A DNA stretch of 64,000 nucleotides from Bordetella parapertussis (GCA_945890495.1 CAMDCO010000005.1:20528-84527); one strand, 5' to 3'; positions 50,988-63,303 are shown, counted from the stretch's first letter. Made by a program: numbers and translations. The notes: a model not told the origin generated them from the sequence alone.

Positions 50988-51760
50988 TGACGGCTCCGAT
51001 TGGCCTCTTTGGAGGTACTTTTGACCCCATACACCTAGGACACCTGCGCTTGGCCGACGAATTGGGTGCGGCACTAGGGTGCAGCGTAGTGCGTTTTTTG
51101 CCCACCGGAACGCCCCCCCATCGCCATCCACCGCAGGCCAGTGCCGCCGCCCGGCGTGACATGGTCGCGCTTGCCATCGCGGACAACCCCCGCTTCAGTC
51201 TCGACGAACAAGAGATCCACCGCACCGACCCCTGCTTCATGGTTGACACATTAACGGCCATGCGAGCAGAAGTGGGCACTCACACACCACTGGTCTTGTT
51301 TTTGGGGAGCGATGCCTTCATGGGCCTGACGACCTGGCACCGTTGGGCCGAACTATTCAATCTGGCCCACCTTGCCATCGCCCATCGCCCGGGTTTTAGC
51401 CCCCAAACCTGGGATGACAGCCTACCCGACGCCCTGCGCCAAGCACTCGACCTGCGTTTTAGCGCAAGCCCTAGCGATCTTGAAATGACGCCGGCTGGCC
51501 ATATTTACCTACACCCCATCACTCAGATGGATATTGCCGCTCGCCGCATTCGCAGCGCCTGTCACAAGGGCGAAAGCGTGCGTTATTTGGTACCCGACAG
51601 CGTACGGGCCTATCTAAACCAACACGACCTCTACCGCCAAAAAACCCCATGGATACCAAAAAACTCACCAAAATCGCCATTGCCGCCCTTGAAGACATCA
51701 AGGGCAAGGACATCACCGTGCTCGATGTCGCCCACCTCACCTCCCTGTGCGAAAAAATGA
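50987..51760 (+). CDS. nadD: Nicotinate-nucleotide adenylyltransferase with out-of-frame C-terminal extension
   Basis: 257 residues. The nucleotidyltransferase motif IGLFGGTFDPIHLGHLRLA, the TGTPPHR loop and the C-terminal DIAARRIRSACHKGESVRYLVPDSVRAYLNQHDLYR are conserved. It makes deamido-NAD. The family normally ends soon after HxLYR (~residue 217); here the frame runs ~40 residues further (QKTPWIPKNSPKSP...) and overlaps rsfS by 112 bases in a different frame. That tail is low-complexity Pro/Ser/Lys and probably arises from a lost stop codon. Confidence 0.93.
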   Translation: MTAPIGLFGGTFDPIHLGHLRLADELGAALGCSVVRFLPTGTPPHRHPPQASAAARRDMVALAIADNPRFSLDEQEIHRTDPCFMVDTLTAMRAEVGTHTPLVLFLGSDAFMGLTTWHRWAELFNLAHLAIAHRPGFSPQTWDDSLPDALRQALDLRFSASPSDLEMTPAGHIYLHPITQMDIAARRIRSACHKGESVRYLVPDSVRAYLNQHDLYRQKTPWIPKNSPKSPLPPLKTSRARTSPCSMSPTSPPCAKK

Positions 51761-52008
51761 TCATCGCCAGTGGTGATTCCAACCGTCAGGTCCGCGCGCT
51801 GGCCGATCATGTCCGAGAAAAGATCAAGGAGGCCGGAGGCGACATCATCGGCACGGAAGGCGAAGACGGCGCCGAATGGATCCTGGTCGATGCCGGCGAC
51901 ATTGTTGTGCATGTCATGCATCCGGTCACCCGCCAGCACTACAACCTCGAAGAGTTGTGGGGTGCCACCACCCGGATGCGGGCGCACGACCCCCGTACGA
52001 AGCCCTAA
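51649..52008 (+). CDS. rsfS: Ribosome silencing factor
   Basis: 119 residues of the Iojap/RsfS family. KDITVLDVAHLTSLCEKMIIASGDSNRQVRALADHV and GEDGAEWILVDAGDIVVHVMHPVTRQHYNLEELW are typical. It binds L14 and blocks subunit joining in starved cells. Its 5' end overlaps the extended nadD frame. rlmH, often next, is absent; a DUF3079 gene follows. Confidence 0.96.
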   Translation: MDTKKLTKIAIAALEDIKGKDITVLDVAHLTSLCEKMIIASGDSNRQVRALADHVREKIKEAGGDIIGTEGEDGAEWILVDAGDIVVHVMHPVTRQHYNLEELWGATTRMRAHDPRTKP

Positions 52009-52033
52009 ATCCCGCCACGGCTCGTGCCACGGC

Positions 52034-52240
52034 ATGGCCAAGAAGATCCCGACCCACCCCAAGTACCCCGAGCGTATCTGCTGGGGCTGTGACAAATATT
52101 GCGCCGTCGATGCCATGCTCTGCGGCAACGGGGCCGTCCGCGCACAACACCCCGTCGAACTATTCGGGGAAGACTGGCTCGATTGGGAACCGGCTTCGCT
52201 CCACCCGCACACGCCACCCCTGAAAAACACCGATCGATGA
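52034..52240 (+). CDS. DUF3079-family small protein
   Basis: 68 residues from ATG 52034, hidden in the longer track ORF 51770-52240. MAKKIPTHPKYPERICWGCDKYC then CGNGAVRAQHPVELFGEDWLDWE matches the DUF3079 family. The CWGCDKYC...C pattern suggests a metal or Fe-S/zinc site. Cytoplasmic, function unknown. Possibly translated in the rsfS operon (25-base gap). Confidence 0.85.
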   Translation: MAKKIPTHPKYPERICWGCDKYCAVDAMLCGNGAVRAQHPVELFGEDWLDWEPASLHPHTPPLKNTDR

Positions 52241-52310
52241 TCAGGGCAGGGGGCAGGGGGCTGGGCGTCCGTTGATTTAACCCAGACCCTCCATTAGACC
52301 CCTTTCGTAG

Positions 52311-52330
52311 GTCGGCATTCCTATGCCGAC
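52311..52330. repeat. Intergenic inverted repeat
   Basis: GTCGGCAT-TCCT-ATGCCGAC is a perfect hairpin in the 238-base gap between the convergent DUF3079 and glmS genes. Without a T-run it is not a canonical terminator; it may be a dispersed palindrome. GGAAGGGATTCCCGCCCT-type symmetry lies near 52390. No gene is seen in the gap. Confidence 0.5.
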
Positions 52331-52478
52331 AATCCTCCTCCGGCGGGGTTGTCGCCGGTTCGTTCAATGGCGCTCTGAGGCCGAACCAACGGGAAGGGAT
52401 TCCCGCCCTGCTTCGACTCGTTGATGTTTGTGGCATCAACTTCTAATGTAAACACGGGGTTTAATCAGGGCGCGGGAA

Positions 52479-54311
52479 CTACTCCACCGTCACGGACTTC
52501 GCCAGATTACGCGGCTTGTCGACATCGGTGCCCCGCGCACAGGCGGTGTGGTAAGCCAAGAGCTGCAGCGGGACGACATGGAGGATGGGTGACAGATCGC
52601 CGTAATGCTCTGGCAAGCGGATAACATGGATCCCATCACTGCTGGCGATCTGGGTATCGGCATCCGCAAAGACATAAAGCTGACCGCCCCGCGCACGCAC
52701 CTCCTGCATGTTGCTCTTCAGTTTTTCCAGCAGCGCGTCGTTGGGTGCCACCACCACCACCGGCATGGCCTCCGTCACCAGCGCCAGCGGGCCGTGCTTG
52801 AGCTCGCCGGCCGGGTAGGCCTCGGCGTGAATATAGGAGATTTCCTTGAGCTTAAGCGCACCCTCAAGCGCGATCGGATAGTGCAAACCGCGTCCAAGGA
52901 AGAGTGCGTTCTCCTTGCGCGCGAAGGCCGTGGACCAGGCAATGATTTGCGGCTCCAGGGCCAGTACCGCGTTGAGGGCCTGTGGTAGATGACGGAGCTG
53001 ATGGATGGTCTCGGGTTCAGACGCGGCATCCAGTCGGCCGCGCACTTTGGCCAGCGTCAGGGCCAGCAGGTAGAGGGCCACCAGTTGTGTGGTAAAGGCC
53101 TTGGTCGAAGCAACGCCGATTTCGACGCCGGCACGGGTCAGGAAGGAGAGGGCGGTTTCGCGCACCATGGCGCTGCTGGCGACATTACAGACGGCAAGGG
53201 TGTGGCTATGTCCTAGGGCCTTGGCGTGGCGCAGGGCGGCCAGGGTGTCGGCCGTCTCTCCCGATTGCGAGATGACCACGACCAGCGCATTGGGGTTAGG
53301 CACCGTCGTGCGATAGCGATATTCGCTGGCGATTTCGACCTGACAGGGGATGCCAGCCACCGCCTCAAGCCAGTATTTAGCCGTGCAACCAGAGTAATAA
53401 CTGGTCCCGCAGGCGAGGATGAGGACACTGTCAATGGCGGCAAAATGCGCCGCCGCTTCGGCACCAAAGAGATCCGGCTGAATGTGCAGAATATCGTCCA
53501 GGGTATCGGCCACGGCGCGCGGCTGTTCAAAGATCTCCTTTTGCATGTAATGCTGGTAGGGCTCCAGCTCGACCGCGAGGGAAATGGCCTGCACCGCCTG
53601 CATGGGGCGCGTTACAGGCTGTCCGTGCGCGTCTTCAATATGCAGACCCGAGGCGCCCAGCGCGACGATATCGCCCTCTTCAAGGAAGGCCATTTGTGTC
53701 GCGCTGCCGGCGACCGCCAAGGCATCGGAGGCGAGAAAATGCACTCCATCGCCCACCGCAACCACGAGCGGCGAACCGGAACGCGCGCCAATCAGCGTAT
53801 CGGGCTGATCAGCCGCCATGACGGCAATCGCGTAGGCCCCATGAAGCTCGGCCACGGCCGCGCGTACACTGGCCAGAAGATCGCCCGCCGATGCCGTATC
53901 CGGCGTGGTATACGCGAGGTGAACCAAATGGGCGATGACCTCCGTATCGGTCTCCGACTCAAACACATAGCCCATGGCCTGCAGGCGCCGGCGCAGGTCT
54001 TCATAATTTTCGATGATGCCGTTGTGCACGACCGCAATCAGGTCGCGTGAGACATGTGGGTGGGCATTCAGGGTATCCGGCTTGCCATGCGTGGCCCAGC
54101 GCGTGTGGGCGATACCCAGCCCCCCCGTGAGCTGTTCTGTCTGTGTCTTGAGATCCGCTACGCGAGCTGTGGTACGGCTGCACTGCAATCGGCCATCCGC
54201 GACGACGGCAACGCCACACGAGTCGTAACCCCGATATTCCAGCCGACGCAGCCCTTCAACCAGGACCGGAACACAATTACCCGCACCAATGGCACCCACG
54301 ATCCCGCACAT
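52479..54311 (-). CDS. glmS: Glucosamine-fructose-6-phosphate aminotransferase
   Basis: 610 residues. The N-terminal glutaminase begins [33 protein letters not shown] (Cys nucleophile at position 2). Two SIS domains follow ([34 protein letters not shown]), ending [19 protein letters not shown]. It feeds amino sugars to peptidoglycan and LPS together with GlmU. Confidence 0.98.
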   Translation of the reverse strand: MCGIVGAIGAGNCVPVLVEGLRRLEYRGYDSCGVAVVADGRLQCSRTTARVADLKTQTEQLTGGLGIAHTRWATHGKPDTLNAHPHVSRDLIAVVHNGIIENYEDLRRRLQAMGYVFESETDTEVIAHLVHLAYTTPDTASAGDLLASVRAAVAELHGAYAIAVMAADQPDTLIGARSGSPLVVAVGDGVHFLASDALAVAGSATQMAFLEEGDIVALGASGLHIEDAHGQPVTRPMQAVQAISLAVELEPYQHYMQKEIFEQPRAVADTLDDILHIQPDLFGAEAAAHFAAIDSVLILACGTSYYSGCTAKYWLEAVAGIPCQVEIASEYRYRTTVPNPNALVVVISQSGETADTLAALRHAKALGHSHTLAVCNVASSAMVRETALSFLTRAGVEIGVASTKAFTTQLVALYLLALTLAKVRGRLDAASEPETIHQLRHLPQALNAVLALEPQIIAWSTAFARKENALFLGRGLHYPIALEGALKLKEISYIHAEAYPAGELKHGPLALVTEAMPVVVVAPNDALLEKLKSNMQEVRARGGQLYVFADADTQIASSDGIHVIRLPEHYGDLSPILHVVPLQLLAYHTACARGTDVDKPRNLAKSVTVE

Positions 54312-54383
54312 ACGACTTTCCTATGGATTCAGTGGCCGCAAGTGTACGCGATCACGCGCGCGTCGGGCGGCATTGCATGAGCC

Positions 54384-54926
54384 TTATTGAGCCAAACGCT
54401 TGCGTGCGGCCACCAACTGCTCCGGGGTCAGGCGTTTTTCGACAGAGTCACGCGCCCGGGTGGCTGTCGGAAATTGCTTGGCCTCGGCGCGGCTGAACCA
54501 AACCCAGGCCCATTCCAGATCCTTTTCCACGCCTTCGCCCCGCAGATAGGAGAGGCCGAGATAAAACTGGGCAGCCGCATGGCCCTGGCGTGCGGCCAGT
54601 TTCAGCCAACTGATAGCCACGCCTTGCTCAGGATCAACCAAAAGCCCCCTCGAATAAATCTGGTAGAGGCCATATTGCGCATCCGCGTGACCTTCGGCCG
54701 CCAGAGACTCCCACGCCTGCCGCGCCACGGTGTAATCAAACATGTTGAACGCCGTGCGCGCCGCCGCCACCGGGTCCTTCGGGGTCACCACCGGGTTCAC
54801 CACGGAACTAAAGGTGCTCACGGACTTTATGTCCGTTGCAATGGACAGCGCCTCTTCTGCGGCAACCCCCTGCACAACGCTTGCGCCCGCACACGCCAAC
54901 GACGCACTCAACAACCAATACTTCAT
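54384..54926 (-). CDS. Secreted Sel1-like protein
   Basis: 180 residues from ATG 54926. A signal peptide (YWLLSASLACAGASVVQG) precedes a ~50-residue Ser/Val-rich region, then two or three Sel1/TPR units (ARQAWESLAAEGHADAQYGLYQIYSRGLL, AISWLKLAARQGHAAAQFYLGLSYLRGEG). Probably a periplasmic scaffold between glmS and glmU on the same strand. Function unknown. Confidence 0.85.
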   Translation of the reverse strand: MKYWLLSASLACAGASVVQGVAAEEALSIATDIKSVSTFSSVVNPVVTPKDPVAAARTAFNMFDYTVARQAWESLAAEGHADAQYGLYQIYSRGLLVDPEQGVAISWLKLAARQGHAAAQFYLGLSYLRGEGVEKDLEWAWVWFSRAEAKQFPTATRARDSVEKRLTPEQLVAARKRLAQ

Positions 54927-54937
54927 CTTAGAGCCCC

Positions 54938-56308
54938 TTACTTCACATTCTTGACGGGTCTCTTCCATCCGCTCAGGGATATTTGTTTGGCACGCGACAG
55001 GGTCAATTGCCCCGCCGGCGCATCTTTTGTTAGTGTTGTACCCGCCCCCAGCGTAGCGCCCCGACCGACCGTCACCGGCGCGACCAACTGGGTATCCGAG
55101 CCGATGAAGGCCTCGTCTTCAATAACTGTACGATGCTTGTTGGCGCCATCGTAATTACAGGTAATCGTACCCGCACCGATGTTGACCTTACGGCCCACCG
55201 TCGCATCGCCCACATAGGATAAGTGATTGATCTTGGAATTAAACCCCACTTGGGCGTTTTTGATCTCGACGAAATTTCCAATGTGGGTTTCTGCCGACAA
55301 TTCGGTACCCGGGCGTAACCTCGCAAACGGGCCAATGCGACTGGCCTCGCCCACCTGCGCGCCATCGATATGCGTAAAGGGCTGGATCTCAACGGCATCC
55401 GCCAGGGTCGCGTTACGGATCACGCAGTGAGCACCCACTTTCACGCCATTGCCCATGGTTACAGTACCTTCAAACAGGCAATTGATGTCGATGAAGCAGT
55501 CGCGGCCACAGGAAAGATGGCCACGAATATCGATGCGCGCCGGGTCGGCCAAGGTCACACCGGCGGTCAGCAGCGCATGAGCGAGATTGGCTTGGTGACG
55601 CCGCTCCAGCTCGGCCAGTTGGGCGCGACTGTTGACCCCCAGCACCTCCCACTCGGCCGCAGGATGGCAGGGCTCCACACGCACGCCATCGGCCACCGCC
55701 ATGGCAATGATGTCAGTCAGGTAATACTCTCCCTGGGCATTTTGATTGGACACGCGCGCCAGCCAGCCGGAAAGTCGTCCCGGCGGCACGGCGAGGATGC
55801 CCGTGTTGACCTCATCAATCGCCAACTCCTCGGCCGTGGCATCCTTGTGTTCAACAATGCGCAGCACCTGTCCGTCCGCATCGCGCACGATGCGGCCATA
55901 GCCCGCAGGATTAGCCAGACGCACCGTCAACAGCGCCAGCGCGCCCTCGTCGGCGATCAGCCGCATGGCCGCCAGCGTTTCGGCCCGGATCAGGGGCACA
56001 TCGCCATAGAGGATCAGGGTCGCCGCAGCCGGATCAAGATACGGAACGGCTTGCTGCACCGCATGGCCCGTACCCAATTGCGGCTCTTGTTTTGCCCAAG
56101 CCAGATCAGGGCGGGCCATGGCCTGAGGCAGCGCCTCGCCACCGTGACCATAAACTACACAGATCTTGTCGGGTTGGAGGCTATCCGCAGCGGTCAGCGC
56201 ATGGCCCAGAAGGGATTTTCCTGCCAGCGGATGCAGCACCTTGGGCAGATCAGAATGCATCCGCGTGCCACGGCCGGCGGCGAGTATGACAATGTTGAGT
56301 GCGGCCAT
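54938..56308 (-). CDS. glmU: Bifunctional N-acetylglucosamine-1-phosphate uridyltransferase/acetyltransferase
   Basis: 456 residues. The N-terminal uridyltransferase has [30 protein letters not shown], followed by a left-handed beta-helix acyltransferase ([45 protein letters not shown]). It makes UDP-GlcNAc. In many proteobacteria glmU directly follows atpC; here a hydrolase-like gene and a repeat block intervene. Confidence 0.98.
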   Translation of the reverse strand: MAALNIVILAAGRGTRMHSDLPKVLHPLAGKSLLGHALTAADSLQPDKICVVYGHGGEALPQAMARPDLAWAKQEPQLGTGHAVQQAVPYLDPAAATLILYGDVPLIRAETLAAMRLIADEGALALLTVRLANPAGYGRIVRDADGQVLRIVEHKDATAEELAIDEVNTGILAVPPGRLSGWLARVSNQNAQGEYYLTDIIAMAVADGVRVEPCHPAAEWEVLGVNSRAQLAELERRHQANLAHALLTAGVTLADPARIDIRGHLSCGRDCFIDINCLFEGTVTMGNGVKVGAHCVIRNATLADAVEIQPFTHIDGAQVGEASRIGPFARLRPGTELSAETHIGNFVEIKNAQVGFNSKINHLSYVGDATVGRKVNIGAGTITCNYDGANKHRTVIEDEAFIGSDTQLVAPVTVGRGATLGAGTTLTKDAPAGQLTLSRAKQISLSGWKRPVKNVK

Positions 56309-56429
56309 ATCAAGTCTTCAAAGAGAGGCTGCGCTCATTATAAGGGCCGCCCGTTGTAAACGCTTAACCCTCTCAACTTTCATGGCATTCATGCCACCCC
56401 AAATCATGAAACCGATTGCAGTGGCCGTC

Positions 56430-56473
56430 CTCGTGCCTGCCCAACCAGGGCAACCACGGGGGGTTGCCCCTAC
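56430..56473 (+). repeat. Half copy of palindromic repeat (R3)
   Basis: CGTGCCTGCCC followed by GGGCAACC/GGTTGCCCCTAC, the right half of the R1/R2 repeat. It lies in the 390-base gap 56309-56698 that contains no gene. Confidence 0.65.
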
Positions 56474-56562
56474 GCCAATGATCGTGTGTTTCACGCTAAC
56501 GGACATGACTTTGGAAAGACGCCCCAGAGCATGAAAGTCATGCCCGTTCCCCTCTCCCCCAA

Positions 56563-56587
56563 CCCCTCTCCCGCAAGGGGAGAGGGG
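56563..56587. repeat. CCCCTCTCCC palindrome
   Basis: CCCCTCTCCC-GCAA-GGGGAGAGGGG forms a strong hairpin. Just beyond, at 56650-56690, CCCCTTGAAGGGGGCGG and GAGCGTAGCGA form another palindromic segment related to 7093-7175. Both look like dispersed intergenic repeats. Confidence 0.6.
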
Positions 56588-56698
56588 AGCATCGAGAAGT
56601 CGCTTCGCGAGTTTCATATTAGAAACTCGCGGTCCGCCCCAAGCGTTTCTTGCCCCTTGAAGGGGGCGGTCGAGCGTAGCGAAGATTTTCGGGGTGGC

Positions 56699-57496
56699 TT
56701 ATTTCGGCGTTGGGCAACGCCCTGCGGCATCGAGTTTCATCCAGCGATACAACCAATCCTTGGCCTTTTGCCGAGCATGGCGGGCCGCGATCTTTTCTTC
56801 CGGACCGGCATCTTGGCGAAAATCGAAGGCGCGCCGCGCCAGCGGATACACTTGGTACTCCACCGGCACGCCCCGTTCCCATAGGGCATAAAAGGCCCGG
56901 CCTCCGACAATGCGGCGCAACTCAAAATCGTTTTCGCCAATCAGGAACAGCATGGGGGTATGGAGTTGCATCACCTCCGGCGCAACCCGAAACAACTGAT
57001 CCGGTTCCGGCGCGTTAGGGCTTTGCATATGGCCATAATAGCTAACGATCGCGGCAATGTCCGCGCCGCGCTTGGCGGCCAGACGGATGGCGTAATACGG
57101 CCCGCGCGACTGGCCGACCAGACCCACCGGGATACGGCAGGCCAAGGGATGGCTACGCGCCAGATCCAACCCCGCCTCGACATCCAGCTCAGTCTCCGGG
57201 TTGTGCGCTGACGGCCAGCGCTCGATCATGCGTCCGCTCTGCCAATCGGGCGCCACGGTCAAGAAGCCCTGCGCCGCCAATTCTCGGATGTGGGCCTCTT
57301 CAGCGCTGTCCCAACCGCGTTTGGCATGGATGAACAAGACCGGTGGAAACGGCCCGGGCCCTGCTGGCCGCGCCACGGTGACCGGCACCTCGCCGCCATC
57401 CGCTGCACGGATCGTGCTTTTTTCGACGACGATTTCGGCGGAGTGAGCCATCAAGCTCATCAGCCCCATCAAAGACAGCATCAGAATGCGTTGCAT
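56699..57496 (-). CDS. Exported dienelactone-hydrolase-like protein, catalytic His apparently missing
   Basis: 265 residues from ATG 57496 (the longer ORF adds an unlikely leader). A signal peptide (MLSLMGLMSLMAHSAE) precedes an alpha/beta-hydrolase fold. The nucleophile elbow is GLVGQSRGPYYAIRLAA (Ser rather than the Cys of true DLH), and GENDFE supplies the likely Asp. The usual YPGAxHxF segment reads VYPLARRAFDF, so the catalytic His seems replaced by Arg. It may be inactive or use another His. It separates glmU from atpC. Confidence 0.75.
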   Translation of the reverse strand: MQRILMLSLMGLMSLMAHSAEIVVEKSTIRAADGGEVPVTVARPAGPGPFPPVLFIHAKRGWDSAEEAHIRELAAQGFLTVAPDWQSGRMIERWPSAHNPETELDVEAGLDLARSHPLACRIPVGLVGQSRGPYYAIRLAAKRGADIAAIVSYYGHMQSPNAPEPDQLFRVAPEVMQLHTPMLFLIGENDFELRRIVGGRAFYALWERGVPVEYQVYPLARRAFDFRQDAGPEEKIAARHARQKAKDWLYRWMKLDAAGRCPTPK

Positions 57497-57563
57497 GGTG
57501 TACGCCTCATGTTTAGATCTGGGGATGATAGTGGATGCTGTCCCAGATTTCCTTGGTTCTTCC

Positions 57564-57603
57564 AAACCATAAAAAGGCAGCCGAAGCTGCCTTTTTATGG
57601 TTT
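57564..57603. terminator. Bidirectional terminator at end of atp operon
   Basis: AAACCATAAAAAGGCAGC-CGAA-GCTGCCTTTTTATGGTTT is a perfect 18-bp inverted repeat with T-runs in both directions. It lies 11 bases after the atpC stop and terminates the atp operon on the minus strand. Confidence 0.92.
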
Positions 57604-57614
57604 TTGCGATGCAA

Positions 57615-58040
57615 TCAGTGCCGCGAACCACGCAGTTTGCTCAGGGTTTGCAACTGTGCCACGGCCTCGGCCAGTTCGGCTTGGGCGCGGGCATAGTCCA
57701 TCTCAGACTCACGATTTCGCATCGCTTCCTCAGAGGCGCGCTTGGCCTCCAAGATGCGTGCTTCATCAAGGTCTGCTCCACGGATCGCCGTATCAGAAAG
57801 AACGGTAATCGAGCCGGGCTGCACCTCAAGGATGCCCCCCGAAACATAGATCAGAATCTCTTCGTCTTGGCCCGCCGGCTTCAGACGCAGAGAGCCGGGT
57901 TTGATACGGGTAATCAAGGGCGTGTGAAAAGGATAGATACCCAATTCACCGACTTCCCCCGGCGCGATCAGAAACTCGACCAAGCCGGAATAGATCGACG
58001 CTTCCGCACTGACGACATCCACATGAACAGTCATGACCAT
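57615..58040 (-). CDS. atpC: ATP synthase epsilon subunit
   Basis: 141 residues. The ATG at 58040 has AAGGAG 7 bases upstream, favouring it over the ATG at 58034. Beta-sandwich [38 protein letters not shown], then two C-terminal helices ([18 protein letters not shown]). Rotor subunit that also restrains ATP hydrolysis. Last gene of the operon. Confidence 0.97.
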   Translation of the reverse strand: MVMTVHVDVVSAEASIYSGLVEFLIAPGEVGELGIYPFHTPLITRIKPGSLRLKPAGQDEEILIYVSGGILEVQPGSITVLSDTAIRGADLDEARILEAKRASEEAMRNRESEMDYARAQAELAEAVAQLQTLSKLRGSRH

Positions 58041-58059
58041 CGGAATACTCCTTTAACCC

Positions 58060-59442
<1,383 letters not shown>

Positions 59443-59475
59443 TCAGTTTCCTGAAAAAGTTCTAAATCAGTCCCG

Positions 59476-60342
59476 TCAAACTGCAGCCGCACCGGCCACA
59501 ATCTCGGAAAGTTCTTTGGTAATGGCCGCCTGGCGAGTCTTGTTATAGACCAGCTTCAGCTCCCCGATCACATCCTTGGCATTGTCTGAGGCAGACTTCA
59601 TGGCCACCATGCGTGCCGATTGCTCGCAAGCCATGTTTTCTGCCACAGCCGAGTAGATCAACGACTCCACATAACGGGCCATCAGGGCGTCCACGACCTT
59701 TTTGGCATCGGGTTCATAGATGTAATCCCAATGCTTCTCAACCTTGTCCAACGCCGCCTCATCCGTCAACGGCAGGACCTGCTGCATGCGCGTCTCCTGC
59801 TTCATGGTGTTCACGAAACGGCTGTAGACCAAATAGAGCGCATCGATCTTGCCGCTTTCAAAGGCCTGCAACATGATCTGTACCGGACCAATGAGACGCT
59901 CCATATGCGGCGCATCACCCAGCCCCGTGACCTGAGACAGGACATCGGCACCCAGGCGCTGCATAAAACCCAGCCCCTTGTTACCAATCGCGCACACATC
60001 CACGCCAATACCCTGAGTATCCCATTCGCGCATGCGACTGACCGTCTTCCGCAAGACATTGGTATTGAGCGCGCCGCACAGACCCTTGTCGGTCGTCACA
60101 ACAATCACACCCACCCGACGAACCGTCTCGCGCTTGGCCAAGAAGGGGTGTTTGTATTCTGAGTGCGCATGTGAGAAGTGAGCGGCCACTTGCGCGATTT
60201 TCTCGGCGTAGGGGCGTGATTGCCGCATGCGCTCCTGCGCCTTGCGCATCTTCGACGCCGCAACCATCTCCATAGCCTTGGTGATCTTGCGCGTGTTTTC
60301 AACGCTCTTAATCTTGGTGCGTATTTCCTTACCGGCTGCCAT
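59476..60342 (-). CDS. atpG: ATP synthase gamma subunit
   Basis: 288 residues. The N-terminal coiled-coil [30 protein letters not shown] and C-terminal [38 protein letters not shown] form the central shaft; [13 protein letters not shown] is also typical. Confidence 0.98.
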   Translation of the reverse strand: MAAGKEIRTKIKSVENTRKITKAMEMVAASKMRKAQERMRQSRPYAEKIAQVAAHFSHAHSEYKHPFLAKRETVRRVGVIVVTTDKGLCGALNTNVLRKTVSRMREWDTQGIGVDVCAIGNKGLGFMQRLGADVLSQVTGLGDAPHMERLIGPVQIMLQAFESGKIDALYLVYSRFVNTMKQETRMQQVLPLTDEAALDKVEKHWDYIYEPDAKKVVDALMARYVESLIYSAVAENMACEQSARMVAMKSASDNAKDVIGELKLVYNKTRQAAITKELSEIVAGAAAV

Positions 60343-60368
60343 GGTGTGCCCTTATCTGCTTGCCCGCA

Positions 60369-61910
60369 TCAATACGCGGCGTTGGCCTTGAAATCTTCGA
60401 TCGCAGCGACCAAGTCGTTTTCGGCCTCGGTGTCGATATCCTTAGCCTGCTCGATCTTATCCATCAAGCCCGCATATTTGGACTTGAGGAAGGAGAAAAG
60501 GGCGGCCTCGAAAGCCAGCGCTCGGGGCGTCGGCACATCGTCGAAGTAACCACGGTTCACGGCAAACAGGGTCAACGCCATGGCCGAAACCGTCATCGGG
60601 GCATATTGCGCCTGCTTCATCAGCTCGGTCACCAACTTGCCGCGCTCAAGCTGCTTGCGGGTCACTTCGTCCAAGTCAGAGGCAAACTGGGCAAAGGCCG
60701 CCAGTTCACGATACTGGGCCAGGGCCAGACGGACGCCGCCGCCCAACTTCTTAATGACCTTGGTCTGGGCTGCGCCACCGACACGGGACACGGATAGACC
60801 GGCGTTAATGGCGGGACGAATGCCGGCGTTGAACAGATCGGTTTCCAGGAAGATCTGGCCGTCCGTAATCGAGATCACATTAGTCGGCACGAAGGCTGAC
60901 ACATCACCCGCTTGGGTTTCGATGATCGGCAGCGCGGTCAGCGAACCGGTTTGCCCTTTGACGGCACCCTTAGTCAGTTTCTCTACCTCGGCGGCATTGA
61001 TCCGCGAGGAGCGCTCAAGAAGACGGGAGTGCAGATAGAACACATCGCCAGGATAGGCTTCGCGGCCCGGAGGGCGGCGCAACAAGAGGGATATCTGACG
61101 GTAGGCCCAGGCCTGCTTGGTCAGGTCATCATAAACAATCAGCGCATCTTGGCCGCGATCGCGGAAATATTCGCCCATCGAGCAACCCGCATACGGGGCA
61201 ATAAACTGCATAGCCGCGGGATCGGAGGAGGTGGCTGAGACGATGATGGTATGACCCATGGAATCATGCTCTTCCAGCTTGCGCACCACATTGGCCACCG
61301 AGGAGGCCTTCTGGCCCACAGCGACATAGATACAGATAACGCCCGTACCCTTTTGATTGATGATCGTGTCGATCGCCACGGCCGTCTTGCCGGTCTGGCG
61401 GTCACCAATGATCAGTTCGCGCTGGCCACGGCCTACCGGGACCATCGCGTCTACGGACTTGAGGCCGGTCTGCATCGGTTGCGCCACGGACTGACGCGAA
61501 ATCACGCCCGGGGCCACTTTCTCAACCGGTGCCGTCTCGCTGGCCTCCACCGGGCCCTTGCCATCGATCGGTTGGCCCAAGGCATTCACCACCCGGCCAA
61601 TCAAGGCGGGGCCCACCGGCACCTCCAAAATGCGGCCCGTACACTTGACCGTATCGCCCTCGGAAATGTGCTCATACTCACCCAGCACCACCGCGCCAAC
61701 AGAATCGCGCTCGAGGTTCAATGCCATACCAAAGGTGTTGCCCGGGAACTCGAGCATCTCGCCCTGCATCACCTCGGCTAGACCATGGATACGCACGATG
61801 CCATCCGTCACCGACACCACGGTTCCTTGGGTGCGAAGCTCGGAACCGGTCTCCATATTCTGGATCCGATTCTTGATCAGCGCGCTGATTTCAGAGGGGT
61901 TAAGTTGCAT
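60369..61910 (-). CDS. atpA: ATP synthase alpha subunit
   Basis: 513 residues. The N-terminal [18 protein letters not shown] is typical. The non-catalytic nucleotide site has [51 protein letters not shown] is the conserved C-terminal region. Length is identical to E. coli AtpA. Confidence 0.98.
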   Translation of the reverse strand: MQLNPSEISALIKNRIQNMETGSELRTQGTVVSVTDGIVRIHGLAEVMQGEMLEFPGNTFGMALNLERDSVGAVVLGEYEHISEGDTVKCTGRILEVPVGPALIGRVVNALGQPIDGKGPVEASETAPVEKVAPGVISRQSVAQPMQTGLKSVDAMVPVGRGQRELIIGDRQTGKTAVAIDTIINQKGTGVICIYVAVGQKASSVANVVRKLEEHDSMGHTIIVSATSSDPAAMQFIAPYAGCSMGEYFRDRGQDALIVYDDLTKQAWAYRQISLLLRRPPGREAYPGDVFYLHSRLLERSSRINAAEVEKLTKGAVKGQTGSLTALPIIETQAGDVSAFVPTNVISITDGQIFLETDLFNAGIRPAINAGLSVSRVGGAAQTKVIKKLGGGVRLALAQYRELAAFAQFASDLDEVTRKQLERGKLVTELMKQAQYAPMTVSAMALTLFAVNRGYFDDVPTPRALAFEAALFSFLKSKYAGLMDKIEQAKDIDTEAENDLVAAIEDFKANAAY

Positions 61911-61980
61911 ACTGACTCCGGGTTTTCATCAATCTTTTAAGCCCGTTCGGGACCATCCGCGAACCGGCAAATCTAAAATT

Positions 61981-62517
61981 TCAACTCGACATGGCCACCG
62001 CGAGATCGGCGATTTTGCCCCGCACCGAGGCATCCATCACTTCATCGCCCACGGCGATAATAACGCCACCAATCAAGGCCGCGTCCACCGAACTGGTGAC
62101 CTGAACCTTACGGCCCAAACGCACCTCAAGCCGCTCCTGCAAGCCAGCCAATTGGGCGGCCTCCAACGGATACGCGCTAGTGATATGGGCATCCACCTCA
62201 CCCGCCGCCTTGGCGCGGGCCTCTTCAAAGAGGCTCGCCACCGTGGGCAGCAAAGGCAGGCGTTTGTTCTCGGCCAAGATTCGGACCAGGTTGGCGGCAT
62301 CGGCCGTTAAGCGATCACCGCCCACCGCCAAGAGCAAATCCACCACACGCGCACCGGGAATGGCCGGGTTATGCGCCATATCCAGCACTTGTGGATCAGA
62401 GACAATCCCCGCCAACAAGGCCAGCGTCTCGGACCAAGTTTGCCAAGACTGGCCATCCTGCGCCAACTGGGCCACCGCTTCTGCGTAAGGGCGCGCTACC
62501 GTGGTCAATTCGGCCAT
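61981..62517 (-). CDS. atpH: ATP synthase delta subunit
   Basis: 178 residues. RPYAEAVAQLAQDGQSWQTWSETL at the N-terminus and VTSSVDAALIGGVIIAVGDEVMDASVRGKIADL at the C-terminus are conserved. Peripheral stalk connector between b and F1. Two bases from atpF. Confidence 0.96.
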   Translation of the reverse strand: MAELTTVARPYAEAVAQLAQDGQSWQTWSETLALLAGIVSDPQVLDMAHNPAIPGARVVDLLLAVGGDRLTADAANLVRILAENKRLPLLPTVASLFEEARAKAAGEVDAHITSAYPLEAAQLAGLQERLEVRLGRKVQVTSSVDAALIGGVIIAVGDEVMDASVRGKIADLAVAMSS

Positions 62518-62519
62518 GG

Positions 62520-62990
62520 TTAGATCCCGCTCTTGATCTCTTCGAGCAAGGCGCTATGCGCCTTAGCATCGACCTCGCGACGCAGGATTCGCTCTGCACC
62601 GGCCACAACCAGACCTGCAACCTGCTCACGCAACTGCTCACGCGCGCGGTGCACTTCCTGCTGAATCTCGGCCTGTGCCAAGGCCAGCTGACGCTCACCC
62701 TCGACCCTTGCATCTTGCTTGGACTGATCGACTACCTCAGCGGCGCGTTTTTCGGCCAGCGCAATGATTTCGGAGGCACGCTGCTTGGCATCGTGCAAGG
62801 ACTCGACCGAACGCTTCGAAGCCAACTCCAATTCGTGGCGGCCGCGATCTGCTGCTGCCAAGCCATCGGCAATTTCCTTGCGGCGCGCCTCAAGGGCGGC
62901 CACGATCGGCGGCCACACAAAACGCATGCAGAACCACACGAAAATCGCAAAGGTGATGGACTGGCCAATCAGGGTCATATTAATGTTCAT
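62520..62990 (-). CDS. atpF: ATP synthase b subunit
   Basis: 156 residues. [29 protein letters not shown] is the membrane helix, followed by a long charged coiled coil. Same length as the E. coli protein. Dimeric stator stalk. Confidence 0.97.
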   Translation of the reverse strand: MNINMTLIGQSITFAIFVWFCMRFVWPPIVAALEARRKEIADGLAAADRGRHELELASKRSVESLHDAKQRASEIIALAEKRAAEVVDQSKQDARVEGERQLALAQAEIQQEVHRAREQLREQVAGLVVAGAERILRREVDAKAHSALLEEIKSGI

Positions 62991-63026
62991 ACCCCAAGCC
63001 TACCTTTCTGCGTGTCAGGCAATGAC

Positions 63027-63269
<243 letters not shown>

Positions 63270-63303
63270 TTACTCCTGTTTCAACAAGTCAAAGATGAAT
63301 GAA

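Noticed and set aside
54312-54383. glmS riboswitch/ribozyme
   Set aside because: The gap upstream of glmS is on the wrong side and short; no ribozyme core was seen, and these are rare in proteobacteria.
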